From positions 620,001 through 684,000 of the forward strand of contig JAYKXP010000002.1 of assembly GCA_037176845.1 (NCBI GenBank): a stretch of DNA of 64,000 nt, written 5' to 3'. Both the position numbers and the translations under genes were made by a program. This stretch comes from Paramarasmius palmivorus. Its lineage: Eukaryota; Basidiomycota; Agaricomycetes; Agaricales; Marasmiaceae. The notes under the pieces were generated by a model. The model saw only the letters and a program-made list of their open reading frames with translations, made no database searches and was not told where the DNA came from. Shown piece after piece: positions 44,764-55,661 of the stretch. Positions within the stretch are counted from its first letter, which is position 1; every line of letters begins with the position of its first letter.

Positions 44764-46901
44764 TTACAATCTGACGTTGGCAACGGAAGCACCATAATCT
44801 GGTGGTCTTTCTTCATATGTTGGTTCTCGATAGCCAGGGTTAGCCCACCCAGACTCCTGGTGGTCAACCAAACGGCGAATCCCTTCTCTGAGCTGCTGCA
44901 CTTCCAATCGCAAAGAATCCACGCTCTCTGCGCTTGGAGACATGATGGCGTCGGGATCCGTACGTAGAAGCACCGGACTGTGTCCCAAGCCAGCCACCGG
45001 AGATGTAAGGATTGGCGAAGAGGCAGCGGAAGGTGTCAGACCCCCTCCGGCCTTTTTGCGATACAAGACTGTTGGAATACTAAGCGTGGGAGGTTGCGCG
45101 TATGACCCGTCCTCGTCTTTGTAATCCGTGTAGTCCGTCCCAAAGTTGCTGATCATTGAGGCCCTAGTGGTGTCGGCGCTGCTTACCCCGGAATACATGC
45201 TTGACCTCCAGCGGGGCGTCATTGCGACTCCAGAGGTCTCGACAATGGATTCGAATTCTTTGGTATCTATCCTCTCTTCTCCTGCATCCTCCGATTCAAT
45301 GTCTTCCACTTCCACCCGGAGGTACGTATTCTCCGTCTGACTCGTGACAGTAGGGACCTGTTCCTCAGGTTCCTTGGATATCCTTCGGCTGACAAGCGCG
45401 TCTGAATCAAACTGAGGAAGGTTGCCCTCACCGTCCTGAGCCCCTGATTGCCGAAATACCCAGCTTCGCTTGCGGTTTGATTTGCCCCTGCCTAGCTCGA
45501 ACGGGGATATCCTCTTCCATGTCATACCCTTGAACTTCCGGGCGCGTTTCTTGTCCCTTGGGTCGCGTTCTGTAGGCGGGGTGGAGGTAGCTTTTTCGAG
45601 GTCATTCATGTTTGGTAAATGACTGTCGTCGTTATCGTGAGGTGGTGAGGCGTTCAGACTTCTATAAACGGATCTCCGGGTGCAGAACCTCCTGAGTAAC
45701 ACGACCAATACAACAAGTAACATCGTTGCCACGATGACAGCACCGACGATTATTGGAGGCGCCATTTCCTTCGTCTTGGCGACATTTTGCGAAGGAGTAT
45801 CAAGATCTTGACCATTGTCATTCGGTAAGCTAGAGAGAGAGGCTGTTGAACGCGCAGTGTCCATAAAAGTATTTGTTGCGCCTAATAGACTTTGGAACAC
45901 TTGGTCAGTACTCTCTATGTCGATTTGAATTCGTCAATATCTACCTAGGCACCATGCCGTTTTGAGGGCTTTGGGTCGGAGCTGATCGCGTCATAGTGCT
46001 GCAACTGTCTTGCGTGCAGCTTTGAACAACAGTAGCTGACCCAGTGGGCTGTGCTAATGGGTTCTCGACAGGTGCGTTTGGATCACTGAGTTCTGGCTGT
46101 CAGCTAGGTTTCTGACAGTATAGAGTGGCGCCTGACCTGGATTGTGGTGACTTGTCCGAGAAAGCGTTGACTTTATTCTCGATGTTTGCCGTGGCTGATG
46201 CTTGTTTGGGACTGATCGTATCTTTTGGGTACTGCAATTGACTGAATCAAGTTTGTAGAGACTTACTTTGCTGAAAGGGGTGGCTGTAGCGGGGTCTCTG
46301 AGGAGGTCGGCGTTGCGCTATCAACTGGAGATGGGTCGATGACAGGTATATCGATGGCTTCGCTGAAATCGAGTTGTGTAACGAAACGACGAGCCCACGG
46401 GGGATCACTTACAGAGTTTGAAATGTATTGTTGAAGTTGATTACAGGAAGGCTGGTAGCGTGCATGTACAATATGGCTGGAAGATCTGTATCATTCGACA
46501 CATTTCCTGGAACAGCGGCTACGGTTACACCGCTGTGAAAGGTCAGTGACCTTCGATGACAACCGAAAAACCACGTACTCAGACAGTATGAATGGGGTCG
46601 CGTTGAATTTCCCTAGGTTGGAATTTGAAGTGTCCAGAGTGGACAGCACTTCGGTCTGGTTCCGATCGCAGAATACAAGTTTTAGATTTGGGGGGTCGTC
46701 GCGACTGAGTGTCCAATTGAATGAGAGTATGCTATTGGCGGTTCCGTTTTGGATGCCGGATAGGTGGAGGAGATTGGAAGAGAGCTTGATAGCGCTGCTA
46801 TGTGGACAGAATAATAGAAGGATGCTGAAAGAAACTCGCGTTCAGACTGATGTTAAACATCAACTCCTAGAGGGGACTCACTAGAGGAACGACAGGAGCA
46901 T
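44764..46901 (-). CDS. type I single-pass membrane protein, unknown function
   Basis: Seven exons (46882-46901, 46579-46824, 46413-46532, 46267-46362, 46137-46211, 45945-46085, 44764-45889) give 607 residues. A signal peptide is likely (MLLSFLYILLLFCPHSSA). An N-glycosylation-rich, Ser/Thr/Pro-rich outer part follows (NGTANS, NWTLS, NQTEV, NVSNDT, NNTF). One transmembrane segment is at about residues 275-297 (PPIIVGAVIVATMLLVVLVV), with a basic stop-transfer (RRFCTRRSVYRS). The cytoplasmic tail of about 300 residues is charged and ends in a short coiled coil (SLRLEVQQLREGIRRLVDHQ). This layout is common in mushroom genomes, where such proteins are unstudied. Splice choices in the low-complexity ectodomain were set by frame only, so exons 5 and 6 are the weakest. 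Confidence 0.65.
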
Positions 46902-47692
46902 TGAAAGGAGAGAATGAACGAGGGAAACAGGGAAGGATAGGAAAGGCCGGCATCTGTTTCCTTGGTGTAAAGCAGCGGTTATAAGGCTCATTTGACACCT
47001 CAGTTCGGTGAGCACCGTGCATGTTCAGAGCAATATCATCAACGGCTGGAATGGATGCAACGGCGGAGTTAAAGCTGAGATCTGACAAGAAGTCATAGAG
47101 CGTTCAGATCTGAGGAGCATCATCAAGCTTTCTGTCCATCTGTTGCTAAGGGTCTGCGTCGCAAATTCTCGAAAGTCAAGGGATGAGCAACAACGGACCA
47201 GGAAATGTAGCACCGACCACTAATAAATGGTCTGCACGAGCTACGGAACGAAAAACGCGTGCTCGCTTGTTCGGTGGGTTTGGTGGCGTATCCTGAGCTA
47301 GGTAGACGGCTAACATTTATTGCAGGTATTAGGCACTTCGAGTTTGAATCAGTGAGTATCGGACGACCAAATCAGGGTGCTGACTCACCGATCGGACAGA
47401 ATATAGATGGCAGGAATGAACAGCGCGCTACAACACTCATGTGTTGCCCAAATCACTGTTTCGAGAACCAAGCAGATAGAGTAACAACCTTCGAGTAGAA
47501 CGTGACGCACCATTTCATTCATTTCCGATGCTCATCCATCATGGACCTGGTCGAAGTTGACGGTGACTTTTGTCTGGCCGAGGTGATGTTTGATCACATG
47601 AGTTTTCTCACGCATTGTCAATGTAGCACGGATAAATTTTCATCCTCAGTACAGAAAATCACTTATCGTACAACGCTAAGACCATCCCTGCT
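46902..47692. other. intergenic, 791 bp, no supported gene
   Basis: The region contains the promoter of the membrane-protein gene and the 3' flank of the P450. Open frames on both strands are under 100 codons and without motifs. Nothing else was recognised. Confidence 0.45.
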
Positions 47693-49564
47693 TCACGTTT
47701 CTTTGAGCTTAACATCGACCTCGAGTGGCTTCCCTTCGTATACTGACACGAAGTTGTCCTTGAGGCGGTATCGTTCTCTGTTGTGATGAATGATGAGATG
47801 ACACTAGCAGAACATGTGGAATGAAAAAAAAAAACCTCAAATAGTCCATCGAAGTCGGGCGTAGATCCAACCTTCGGAATACATTCGCAGTCACCAGGTA
47901 CAATACACACCACGCCATGCTAGTGCTCCCAATTAGCGCTGGAATACACAGGCAATGCTCATGACTCACTGGATACCAACACAACTTCGAGGCCCTCGAC
48001 CAAACGACATCAGGTACTTGTCAAGTTTCTGACCATCTTCTTGCAGCCATCTTTCAGGACGGAAAACATACGGATTAGGAAATATGTCTGGATTGAGATG
48101 TATCATGGAATGTGCCATTCCAACGACCGTCTGATACGTGAACACCTAAATTGACTCAGAAACAAAAGAGGATCAAAGACCACAAACCCCTTTTGGAATG
48201 ATATCGCCTGAGATCATCGCGTTGCCAGGCCCGACGACTCTGTTCATGGGCGAGAATATCCCGACTGAAAGCCTCAAACCCTCTTTGATGACTGCAGTCT
48301 GAAATGCATGGCGCCATAAGGCATAATTTCACCAATGGAAATGTAAATGCTAGCGACGTACCAAGTACGAGAGCTTTTCCAGTGCAGCAAAGCGAATAGT
48401 AGTCCCCGGATCGGACCAAACACCATTCAATTCGTCAGCCAACCTGATCCGAACGCCATCGTTTGCAAGAACGCCACGAATGATAAAGAGTATGGCAGTT
48501 GATGTTGTGTCCATCCCAGCATACTTGAGATTGAGTGACTCAGCCATTAACCATCGGGATTTTGGTTCAGGTACTGTTTGGCCAGCTGAACGTGCCAACA
48601 AGTTGACCATGAAATCTGCGTTGCTATCCCGTACTTCCGAAAGTGGAGTACTCAAAGCCTGCTGAGCCATGATGGCGTAAGCTTCGCCTTCTTTGGCCCT
48701 CGAGTAAAGGTGACCAGGGGCCTGACGAGAGGCAACCCGGCGAGCACGTAAAAGAAACAGTAGTTTTGAAGGTACGTATTTGGAGGCTAGAAACGGGAAC
48801 CGAGTTTTGGGAGAATCGGTCACTGCAGCGGCCAGTCCAGAAGACAGAAGCGGGATATTGGAATGAAAATCCGGAAAGCAGACAGAGGGTATGACAGCGC
48901 CCATGAATGAGCGTGCGGTTTCTTCGATGTCGACAGACGAACAGTAAATTAGAGTGTTTATGAAATTGTTGACCTATCCGCCGGCTTAGGAAAATTCTGT
49001 CCAGGAAAGATCGGCAATTGTAGGTACCTCTCGTTGAATAATCCACTCTCGATCAAAGATTGCGCGTTTCGATAGAAAGGGTAGAATCATACCCCTCCTT
49101 GACGATGCTTCACTTGCATCATGAATAGTGAAGACGACGAAGTTGCCCTGCGAGGGCCTGTAGGTGGCAGGATCTTTGGAGAATTTCGAGCCGATAGCAT
49201 AAATCTCGTTATACGCATCCGGACGAGAAAAATGAAGCTAGAGATTTGCCATGACTCTGTGATTGACGGTACAATTGCGACGACATTTACCTCGTTAGGT
49301 CCGACTCGCACGACAGGACCTACCATTGTAAGAATATGAATGAGACCATAGAGAGGAATGTCGCTCACCAAACCGCTCGTGAAGCTTCTGGACATGTTCT
49401 ACCCATTCCCCACCTCTGACAATATCGTAGTAAAATCTGTACCAGGTCGTCCATCTCGCAATGATAGGCCCCGGAAAACGGTCCAATCGTCGATCAGTGG
49501 CTCGTAGAATGATAACGGTGGCTATCAGCAGAGTCGCCAACGCAAATCCTAGGACGTGGTTCAT
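47693..49564 (-). CDS. cytochrome P450 monooxygenase
   Basis: Eight exons (49369-49564, 49291-49319, 49028-49237, 48362-48973, 48188-48298, 47970-48145, 47836-47919, 47693-47777) give 500 residues. An N-terminal anchor (MNHVLGFALATLLIATVIIL) points to the ER membrane. Motifs in order are RFPGPIIARW, the I-helix oxygen-binding AGMDTTSTA, ExxR in KEGLR, FRPERW, and the heme loop FGRGPRSCVGIH with the axial Cys. It is therefore a complete microsomal P450, closest in style to the CYP families of benzoate-hydroxylase or pisatin-demethylase type. The substrate is unknown. The intron starting at 47835 has an unusual donor, GT followed by eleven pyrimidines, chosen because it restores frame into a normal P450 C-terminus. 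Confidence 0.92.
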
Positions 49565-50070
49565 GGTCAAGGTAAGACCAACCAGCTTTAACCAGCTCCC
49601 GAATAGATACTATACCGTCGTGCCGCCTAGACTCCGACAGTTTATTTGCAAAGGATCCCCCAGAACGGCATCCGCTTTACCTAATTGCTTCAACCAGAGA
49701 TCTCTGCGTAATAACTTGTACATTTTGAGCAAATTCGGGATGAGGACAACTGCAAATTGCAGGTCATGGTGATGGTGAGATGGTAGGGGGTAGGCTGTGG
49801 TGACTCGCTCAAGCCTGAAGCGCCCGTATTACTCAGCCGCATTGTTCAGTCGCAGTGTGGGCGCTAAGCATTCAGGCTTTTGCTCTTCTCCACGAGGTCC
49901 TCCGAGCCTGGTACGACTACCGCACACTCTGGATTGGTCGAAAACACGACATTGTATCTGTCAACTCTATGCTACTAATAGAAGCATAATTCCAAGGAAA
50001 TTACTTCCTTTCGTTCGTGCAAACTTGGAGGTCTTGTTTGATCGGAGCAGGCTGTTTCTCGCGGCTGGCA
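49565..50070. promoter_or_regulatory. divergent region P450 / SPT20
   Basis: 506 bp separate the P450 start (minus) and the Spt20 start (plus). Several small open frames occur, none with a recognisable domain. Confidence 0.4.
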
Positions 50071-53000
50071 ATGGCTACTTATAACCAGACTCGTTTTATG
50101 GAGGTGAGAAACACCATTATTTATGTTCTTTGTGTGTATGGATTGAAATATGTCTTATACAGGAGCTGCTCGAGCGGACCAAGTCACAACCGCCGTCCTT
50201 CACTGTACATCTACACAGTGACCACTTCAACCTGAACAATAGTGGAAAGCTGTCATATACCCATCCAACCGCTTGTATATTTGCGGACATTAGAGCGCAC
50301 AGAATACCCATAGACTTTCTTGACATCTTCGATTCTGCCAGAGTCCCTTTCTACGATGGTATGTTTACTCTCGATTTCCTCTTGCTTTGTTTAACGAGAC
50401 TCCCTCGCAGGTTGCATGATCGTGGAACTCAAGGACCACCGCTCCGAAGAAAACAAGGAACCGGTTGTCGAGCGTATCATCTTGCAACCAAATACCGAAA
50501 GTCTATACGCCGACATATGCCTTTTGAACGCCAAAAATGGGTACAAATGGTCGGACATCGATGCTTTGGAGGTTGAGGCTCGGATCCTGGTATGTGATTG
50601 CGTCTGAAAGTGGACCACATATTGATAAACCTGAAAAGCTTGCGACCGCTCCGCCACTTTGTCTTGACCCAGACCCCCATCTGACTCGAATTGCCAATCA
50701 AGTTCTGCGCGTCTCAACGCCTGCCGTCCCGGCATCTCTCAAGAGAAAGGCAGAAGTCGCAGAACCAGAGGAAAGCGACATTGATAAGGCCAAGAGAGCG
50801 AAGATCTTACAGTTCGGGCATCCTAGGTTGAATCGCTCTCACACCCCATCGTAAGTATCTATTCACCAATCCGCTACTTTGACTAATGGGAAAATCCAGG
50901 TATAAAGTTCTGGAAGCGATCAAGCGAAAGGAACAAGGAACTCAACAGTCTACGCTGCCCGTGCCCACCCCAGCTCCTGCACAACCGTCTACAAGTCAGG
51001 CTCCTCAACAGAGTATGACGCCATCTCGAGCACCTTCCCAAACTCCGGTTCCCCAAGCTTCCGGTTCTGGACAGCTACCCGCACCATCATCCACTCACCC
51101 TTCACCTGCTCCTACAAGTACGCCTACTCCATACAATCAACCACATTCCCCAGCTCCTATTGTTCCTGCTCCTGCCCCTGCTCCTGCCACCGCTCCCGCT
51201 CCCGCCCCTGCTCCCATCCAGAACCCTGTGCATGGGACTGTTGAAGAGGCGAATAAACGTCTTCAACAGGCAGCAATCACTCCTCAAACATTCGCCATTC
51301 CAATCCACTCCAACCCACCTGCCAATGGTGCTACGACCAACCCGAATGGAAGAGTGAACTCTGGCACACCCGTCCCAGTTATCTACACTCCGCCAAATGC
51401 ACAACCTTATCACCATCTACTGCAGAACCGGGTGAGAAGTACCAGTCCGACGAAGCCGCAACCTGCACAACATCATTCTCCTTCCCCAATACCTACACCT
51501 CAGCAACCGCAGATGCAGACGACGACACAAGCTCACATGTATCCCAGCGTCCAAGCAGCGACCGCTGCCGCTGCAAACCAGTCGCTATCTACTGGAAATC
51601 CCCAGCCCAATGCTGCGATGCTGATGGCAAAGAGAGCCACTACGCCAATCGCTGTGGCATCAGTACCGTCGCCAGGGCAAAGATTACCAAGTCCGCGACC
51701 ACCAGTACAAAATCAAGTGCACCCAGCAAGGAGTGGTACACCTGCCCAGCAGCAGCAGCAACCACCGCCACTACCACCACCACCACTACTCCATAACCTC
51801 CAGAGCCAGCAAATCACGCAGCCACCGCTTCCGCTTCCGCATCCCCAGCCACCCCAGCCACAGAGCCAGGCCCCAGCACAAACTTCTGCCACTACCTCAT
51901 CGTTCCAGCCACCTATTCCCAATTCAACCTTTCTACAGCAGCCTCCGAGTGCTAGAAATGTCCCCAAGCCAACCCCTGGAGTGCAAGCTACGGGTACTGC
52001 TCAACCACAGCCCACGATGCTCAATGCCGCAAACGGGGCTCAAGCCAACATGCATCCAAACCAGGCGGCGATGCAGCAGCAGCAGCAGCAGCTCAGGCTA
52101 CAACATATCCAGCAGATGAACAGAAACAAGATGATGCAGCAACAGCACAGCAGCAGCAGCAGCCACAACCACAGCCGCCGCAACAACGTGTTGGCACACC
52201 ATCTAATCAGGGTATTCACCGACCTGGGCAGAGTCCACTTCTGGCTCAGCAACAACTCCAGCCGCCTCAGCATCCCATTCAACAACACGCCAGTCCACGT
52301 CCTGCTTCGTCGCAACCTGTGGTTCCTTCGCCTATGAATCCCAATGTGATGACTCAACAGGGACATCAAGTGACGAATAATGTTGTTGGAGCAAATCCTC
52401 CTGGTCAACCTGCGATGACAAATCCCATAATGCCTCAGACAGGAATGGGACGAGGTAGCCCAATGATGATGCAGGCGCAGCAAGCACGACACATGACAGG
52501 TTCACCAATGCCCAACGGTGCTCAACATATGGTTCCTGCGAACAATTTGAACCCCAATGTTGGCGTCAATTCTCCGAGAATGGGACCGCAACAAGCGGGG
52601 CATCCGAATCCTATGAACGGGAACCCTTACGCGCAGAATCCTCACTTGATGGCACAAATGAGACGGCAACAACAACAACAGCTGCAGCAGCAGCAACAAC
52701 AACAACAACAACAACGCCAGGCTGCAGCGTCGCCTGCTCCCATTCCAGGAGGGGATACACAAGGTACACCTCAGCGACCCCAGTCGCAACAGGTAGGGAT
52801 GCAGCAACAGCAGATGGGACAGCCGCAGATGCAGCAAGGGATGAATCAGCAGCAGCAGCAGGCCCTCTCAGGGTACTATTCGCAGATGATGCAGATGCAC
52901 ATGCAAGGGAGACCAGTTCCGCAGCAATTTTACCAAATGATGGCTCAGCAGCAGCAGCAACACCAACAGGGAAACATGGGGAACGCACAACACGGCAGTC

Positions 53001-53134
53001 ATGTGATGAACCAAGCCTATATCCAATACATGCAACAAGCACAGGCAGCGAGAGGAAGAGGCATGATGCTCCCGCATCAGCAGCATCAGCAACAACCGCA
53101 AGGTCGCGGTGGAGGCATGCCACCAGGAAGATGA
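50071..53134 (+). CDS. SPT20: SAGA complex subunit Spt20 homologue, with an apparent frameshift
   Basis: Exons 50071-50103, 50163-50358, 50411-50589, 50639-50850 and 50900-53134. The first four and the start of the fifth carry the Spt20 domain: PPSFTVHLHSDHF, KLSYTHPTACIFADIRAHRI, PFYDGCMIVELKDHR. It is followed by KRAKILQFGHPRLNRSHTPS. The rest is Pro/Ala- and Gln-rich, as expected for this activator-type coactivator subunit, which helps hold SAGA together in the nucleus. The reading frame changes inside a CAG/CAA tract. Up to about 52147 one frame is right. From about 52148 the frame one base over continues the same Gln/Pro-rich composition to the stop at 53134. With one added base the total is 951 residues. 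Without it the protein would end at 52337 with an unusual tail. Confidence 0.85.
52665..52716 (+). repeat. CAA/CAG tract in SPT20
   Basis: About fifteen glutamine codons in a row code for polyglutamine. Other Gln tracts occur at 52072-52090, 52800-52860 and 52948-52970, and a Pro/Ala repeat at about 51160-51220. These tracts are prone to length change. Confidence 0.8.
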
Positions 53135-53516
53135 TCCAGTACTAGACCCTCTAATTACCATCTGTATACCTTATTTTATGTACTCATTGGATGTACTGCA
53201 GTAACACTATGTATTATTGGATACCGTCGAATCATTTGTACTTAGTCTTGCGGATGTAACGGTGATGCAAGGACGAGTGACAAGTTGAAGACGTTTTCGG
53301 CTTGACCAGGGCCAGTCTTGATGTAAATGCAACACTTTATGACGACGCTCTAGGTATATGGCTCCCGGGCTCCCTCCGACTTCTTATACTGCCGTCTCTC
53401 ACGACTGCTATCTTCTGCACCCTAATCTTTGGGATTGGATCATGTGGTGCTATAACCCTTCGGCACTCAAAGTCGATAACCTGCAGCTGGTCAAACTTGG
53501 CAGATAAAAGACAGCC
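53135..53516. other. intergenic SPT20 3' flank and amidohydrolase promoter
   Basis: 382 bp without a supported gene. A frame open from 53302 runs over the amidohydrolase start, but its translation there matches no family, and the conserved protein begins at the ATG at 53517. Confidence 0.45.
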
Positions 53517-55451
53517 ATGGCACTGTATCCAGGAGCACCGACGGAAACGAGACCTTCTTTGTGAGTCAAGATTTTCGAGGAGATTTGCAGGCCCTAAACT
53601 CAAGCAGGTTACCCAAACTAGCTATCAAGCCGTGGATACCGCCGTCTCCCAGACCCTTAACTTTGCTGAATGCACTGGTCGTCGATCCTGCAACAGGGAA
53701 GCTCTTGAATGGGAAACAGACAGTGAAAATCGGCAAAGATGGCAAGTTCATTTCGGTTTCTCAGGCTGGGAAGGAGGAGGAGGATGGTCTTACGGTCGAT
53801 ATCGATGGACTCTACCTTTGTCCGTGAGTGCTCCTTCACGTACTCCCATTGAAGGTGTTGAGAAACTGTACAGAGGCCTAATTGACTGCCATGTACATGT
53901 TACTGCAGTCCCAGGCGTAAAGGTACTACATCCTCTCAGTCACAGCCTCGCATATCCATTCACGCCATTTTAGACGATGGCCGACCTAATGCGACTACCC
54001 GAGCAAGAAATCAACCTGCGCACTACCTACATCCTCAAAGGTCACATAATCATCGTCGTCAGCATGCCATCGTTCTAAACTTCGAGTAGAGATGTTACTT
54101 CGTGGATTCACGACGGTCCGAGACACTGGTGGAGCGTCCAAAGTAATCGCGAGTGCCATAGAGGAAGGTTTGCTCTTAGGGCCGCGACTGTTTCAGTGCG
54201 GGAAGGCACTTTCACAGACTGGTCAGTTAAGTTCCTATGCTATACAGCTGCTACTGATATTCTTCTGCAGGCGGTCATGGCGACTTCACACCTGCTCTCT
54301 CAGGAGGCCCAGAACCTGGTTGTTGCGGCGGACATTCGAAACTTTTCGCGAGGGTTGCTGATGGTGTTCCAGCCGTCTTATCTGCAGTCCGAGGGGAGCT
54401 TAAAGCGGGGGCAGATTGTAAGTTGTATTGCGCATGCCTCGAGAATGAGCTCAAGGATTGACGTACAAAAAGTTATCAAGATAATGGTTGGTGGTGGTGT
54501 GGCGTCCGAAACAGATGCAATTGAAACGGTTCAGTACACGGCTGAAGAAATCAAAGCTATCACCACGACGTGCAAACAAATGGGCGGCAAAATGTGTATG
54601 TATCTTATGTCAATGCAAGGGAATAGTTTTGGAACCCGAAATACTAGCCACTGCACATGCCTATACAGTCGAAGCTATTCGACATGCTATAGACAACGGC
54701 GTTCTCGGAATAGAGCACGGCAATCTCATTGACGAGGCAACGGCGAATTTGTACGTCTTCGCCCAGGCATGAAATCCCGCGTCTCATATTTCCCATGTAG
54801 GATGGCGTCGAAAGGTATCTATGTAAGGCTTAATGTTCATTCTGATTCAACCGATAACCCACGAGCTCAACATACCTCTCAGCTCACGCCGACACTATCT
54901 TGCTACGGAATCATGGTACGGCCACCGTTTGAAGATTTCTTACCCCCAGATGGTAAGAAGAAGAACGCGGAAGTGATGAAACAGGGCTTGGAGGCTCTGA
55001 AAATAGCGAGCAATGCGGGAGTCACCATCTGCTAGTATGTTTCATGGGCTTTCAGAGCTTTACTTTGTAACGCATCGCTTAACGGTGTACCTTTAGCGGC
55101 TCGGACCTTCTCACTTCCATGCAAGCCCTTCAAACCGAAGAGTTCACTGTCAGAGCTCAAGTATTGTCATCACCTGAAATATTGAAACATGCGACTACAA
55201 ATGCCGGTGAGAGCTGGATGATGTACTGCCATTGTTATACTTGGACTGACCGGTTCTTAGCACAAATGCTCAAGAAGTCGGCATTGCTGGGAACGATCGC
55301 GCCAGGTGCACACGGGGACTTGCTCATACTCGACGCAAACCCTTTGGAGGACGTTACTATTTTGGACAGACCTGAGGACCACTTGCTTGCCATCATAAAG
55401 GAAGGGCGTGTAGTCATGAGTAAGGTGCAAGGTTTGCAAACTAGTGTCTGA
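53517..55451 (+). CDS. metal-dependent amidohydrolase (imidazolonepropionase-like)
   Basis: Twelve exons (53517-53560, 53608-53823, 53874-53922, 53974-54040, 54090-54221, 54271-54417, 54473-54595, 54648-54750, 54801-54822, 54883-55034, 55097-55206, 55261-55451), one of them only 22 nt, give 451 residues. The amidohydrolase fold is clear: composite beta-sandwich residues at both ends ([14 protein letters not shown] at the start, [17 protein letters not shown] at the end), metal-binding DCHVHV (HxH), [18 protein letters not shown] with the bridging Lys, TAHAYT, GIEHGN and CYGSDLL with the metal/catalytic Asp. The subgroup includes Xaa-Pro dipeptidase-like, prolidase-like and ochratoxinase-like hydrolases of amide bonds. 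The substrate is not predictable. No signal peptide is visible, so it is probably cytosolic. Confidence 0.9.
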
Positions 55452-55661
55452 GGCGTGGCCGCAACGTTCTCTGACGTCGAGGTCTTTTGTCGGCACGTGA
55501 TCGTGATTTGGTGAAAACTTCAGCGGAAGTAACTGTGGTATAAAACTGTGACTGTAGGTATAGTGAATGATACAAATCTAAGTATGAGGATACAAGTGTA
55601 CGAAGGATTAGGGTATGAGGTACAAAGGTAGGAAATATCAACGAGAATAATATGTCCGAGA

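Noticed and set aside
47502..47786. Plus-strand open frame opposite the P450 3' end
   Set aside because: It is antisense to confirmed P450 exons and has no recognisable domain.
52148..52337. Natural C-terminus of SPT20 at 52337
   Set aside because: The tail in that frame loses the Gln/Pro composition, while the frame one base over continues it for 330 codons to 53134.
1..55451. A secondary-metabolite cluster built from the FAD monooxygenase, questin-oxidase-like protein, P450 and amidohydrolase
   Set aside because: They are 25-50 kb apart, separated by housekeeping genes, and no core synthase, transporter or pathway regulator is present.
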